Below are positions 5,036 to 6,403 of a DNA stretch of 6,403 nt, in pieces; position 1 is the stretch's first letter; the number at the start of each line of letters is the position of its first letter. Origin of the DNA: DATFYI01 sp035315125. GTDB lineage: Bacteria > Chloroflexota > Anaerolineae > Anaerolineales > Anaerolineaceae. Under the pieces are notes generated by a model. It had not been told where the DNA came from. It did not search any database and saw only the letters and a list, made by a program, of their open reading frames with translations. Both the position numbers and the translations under genes were made by a program. The stretch spans positions 1 to 6,403 of the forward strand of contig DATFYI010000034.1 of the NCBI GenBank assembly GCA_035315125.1, read 5' to 3'.

Positions 5036-6403
5036 TTATGAGGATATGGGTTGGGCTGGGCTATCCTTGACGGTGGCATTACTAAGAACTCTATCGGCCA
5101 ATACTGGAAGGAATATCCACAGTGCCAGGCGCAAGGGGACGACGCCAACCATGGCATGTCGGATGATGCTGCGCACTTCTCCGGTAATCCCGAGGGCCAT
5201 TAATACCACAGAGCTTATAAATAACCAGGCTGCAATCCAAGCCCAGCAAAAAGCATGTGGATCACGACTTCGGATGCCAATATAAAAGAGCAGTAGTGCC
5301 AGGAAGAAGTCGATCAAAATGACGGTGTTGGAGAGGGGATGAAGCATATCTCCAATCGGTACAAGCCAGGCTGGTCGCGTGTGAGGATCCTCGCCGAAAT
5401 AAGGCTGGAGATTCTCACCAAATACGGTATCTAATTGATTATAGACCGTCAGGCTGGCCCAAAAAGGATTACTAATGAGAAAACTAATGTAGGTCGAATA
5501 GCCTTTTTTTTGCGCCCAACTCATGAAATCTGCATATTTCGTGATACCGTTGTATTCCTCCGAGCCCCGTAAGGTTAAGAGCTTTCCAGAAACCGGCATG
5601 CCCCTCTGCACAAAAAAGGCAACACGGCTCGAGGATGGAAAAACATTTGCAGTCATGTTATTCAAAAATGGCTGTAACCAGCGTTGGCTGGCCTGAAAAG
5701 CGGTTTGTTGAAAAATATAGATGCCAATCAAGCTCACCATGAGCGCGATCGTAATGAGTAGGCGCGTCCGATTGCGAATAAGGAAATAGAAAAGTGGCAA
5801 AGCCAGTAAGATTGATATGGGGATTAAGAAAGAGTTCGTGTCGCGAACAAAAATCCAGGCAGTTATAGCGCAAAAAAGCGCCAACGTTACCGCAATAATT
5901 TTCCAATTGGCCCGTTTCTCCAGGCGGCTAATCTGGAAGACGAATTCAATAGTCAGAGCGAGTAAAAGCGCATAAAGGGAATAAGACAATGATTCAGAAA
6001 GCAATAACTGATCCCAATCCACCATTTGAGGGCAAAACGCAAATAAAAAAATCAATAAAACCGCACTCACCTGCGCCAGAATATTGTTCAGGTGCCGGAA
6101 CAACGTCCACGCCAGTGCTCCCCAACACAGGATGGATACGATCGTTTGAAAAATGACGAGCCAATCAAAGCCGGGCAATACGGCCAGCGTTGGATGATTT
6201 CCCAAGACTGCCGGTTGGCTTAAAATAAAAGCCGGATATCCATTCTTCGGTTGGAGAAGCTTCATGACCAGGGGTAGGGTTGGTGCTCGAACACCGGTGA
6301 AAAAGGCCCAGGATGGGAAACTGATTTTTGCCGTATTTATATAACCGCCTGTATCCAGGTCACCCATCGATCCGGCCAACGGCTGGTAGGCAGTCAGTCG
6401 AAA
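5036..6403 (-). CDS. Polytopic membrane protein, probable GT-C-fold glycosyltransferase, N-terminus outside window
   Basis: At least 455 residues are open from the right edge to the TAA at 5036-5038. Residues are numbered from the window edge. The peptide begins in a polar stretch with DLDTGGY (15-21) and a VRAPTLPL segment (38-45), which resembles the first outer loop of GT-C enzymes: an acidic pair plus Tyr, then an R-x-P-x-x-P motif before the next helix. About nine hydrophobic segments follow (about 78-103, 109-125, 136-157, 167-185, 190-208, 214-231, 359-377, 384-404, 420-438). SESLSYSLY at 136-144 at the start of a helix, and WIFVRDTN at 183-190, also recur in ArnT/PMT-like families. 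A soluble loop of about 125 residues (232-358) separates the two membrane blocks. GT-C enzymes move sugars from polyprenyl carriers on the outer face. TTG 6379 and ATG 6367 are not credible starts, because the acidic loop needs a preceding helix. The specific substrate cannot be named. Confidence 0.55.
   Translation of the reverse strand, partial: FRLTAYQPLAGSMGDLDTGGYINTAKISFPSWAFFTGVRAPTLPLVMKLLQPKNGYPAFILSQPAVLGNHPTLAVLPGFDWLVIFQTIVSILCWGALAWTLFRHLNNILAQVSAVLLIFLFAFCPQMVDWDQLLLSESLSYSLYALLLALTIEFVFQISRLEKRANWKIIAVTLALFCAITAWIFVRDTNSFLIPISILLALPLFYFLIRNRTRLLITIALMVSLIGIYIFQQTAFQASQRWLQPFLNNMTANVFPSSSRVAFFVQRGMPVSGKLLTLRGSEEYNGITKYADFMSWAQKKGYSTYISFLISNPFWASLTVYNQLDTVFGENLQPYFGEDPHTRPAWLVPIGDMLHPLSNTVILIDFFLALLLFYIGIRSRDPHAFCWAWIAAWLFISSVVLMALGITGEVRSIIRHAMVGVVPLRLALWIFLPVLADRVLSNATVKDSPAQPISS

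Noticed and set aside
5041..5067. Hairpin AGGATA (5041-5046) / TATCCT (5062-5067) as a terminator between the convergent genes
   Set aside because: The stem is only six pairs with a 15-base loop and no T tract on either side, and it lies within coding sequence; it could easily be chance.

Overview
The window carries most of an aa3/caa3-type cytochrome c oxidase locus on the + strand, followed by a deoxynucleoside-kinase-like gene on the + strand and, convergent to it, the 3' part of a large membrane protein gene on the - strand. The set (cytochrome c fused to subunit II, type A1 subunit I with a C-terminal extension, short five-helix subunit III, small subunit IV, CtaG-type assembly factor) marks an aerobic or facultatively aerobic bacterium. 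Fusion to cytochrome c, mid-range GC and a GT-C-like membrane protein next door would fit Chloroflexota (Anaerolineae-like), but this is an inference from gene style; no taxonomic marker is present.

Layout: 2-400, the C-terminal end of subunit II (CuA loop plus cytochrome c domain; the 5' end is outside the window). 494-2323, subunit I. 2356-2946, subunit III. 2959-3255, subunit IV. About 3308-4114, the CtaG assembly factor. These five read as one operon: gaps are 92, 32, 12 and about 52 bases, each start has an upstream purine-rich ribosome binding site, and no promoter is needed between them. The 3' end of ctaG contains an 11-bp perfect hairpin. 4115-4388 is an AT-rich intergenic stretch with a candidate promoter and a cluster of CTAAT/ATTAG pentamers. 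4389-5015 encodes a P-loop deoxynucleoside-kinase-like protein with an altered catalytic motif. 5036-6403 (- strand) is a multi-spanning membrane protein, probably a GT-C-fold glycosyltransferase, whose N-terminus lies beyond the right edge.

How the genes work together: electrons enter the heme c of subunit II, pass to CuA and then to heme a and the heme a3-CuB centre of subunit I, where oxygen is reduced with proton pumping. Subunits III and IV stabilise the complex, and CtaG is needed for its assembly. Heme A synthesis genes (ctaA, ctaB) and a Sco-type copper chaperone are not in the window. The kinase and the membrane protein have no evident link to respiration.

No mobile element, CRISPR array, tRNA or rRNA was seen. 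The window is mainly a conventional respiratory operon. The points worth a second look are the degenerate catalytic motif of the kinase, the regulatory-looking 4115-4388 gap, the hairpin inside ctaG, the ctaG start codon, and a 22-codon reading frame overlapping the coxB stop.
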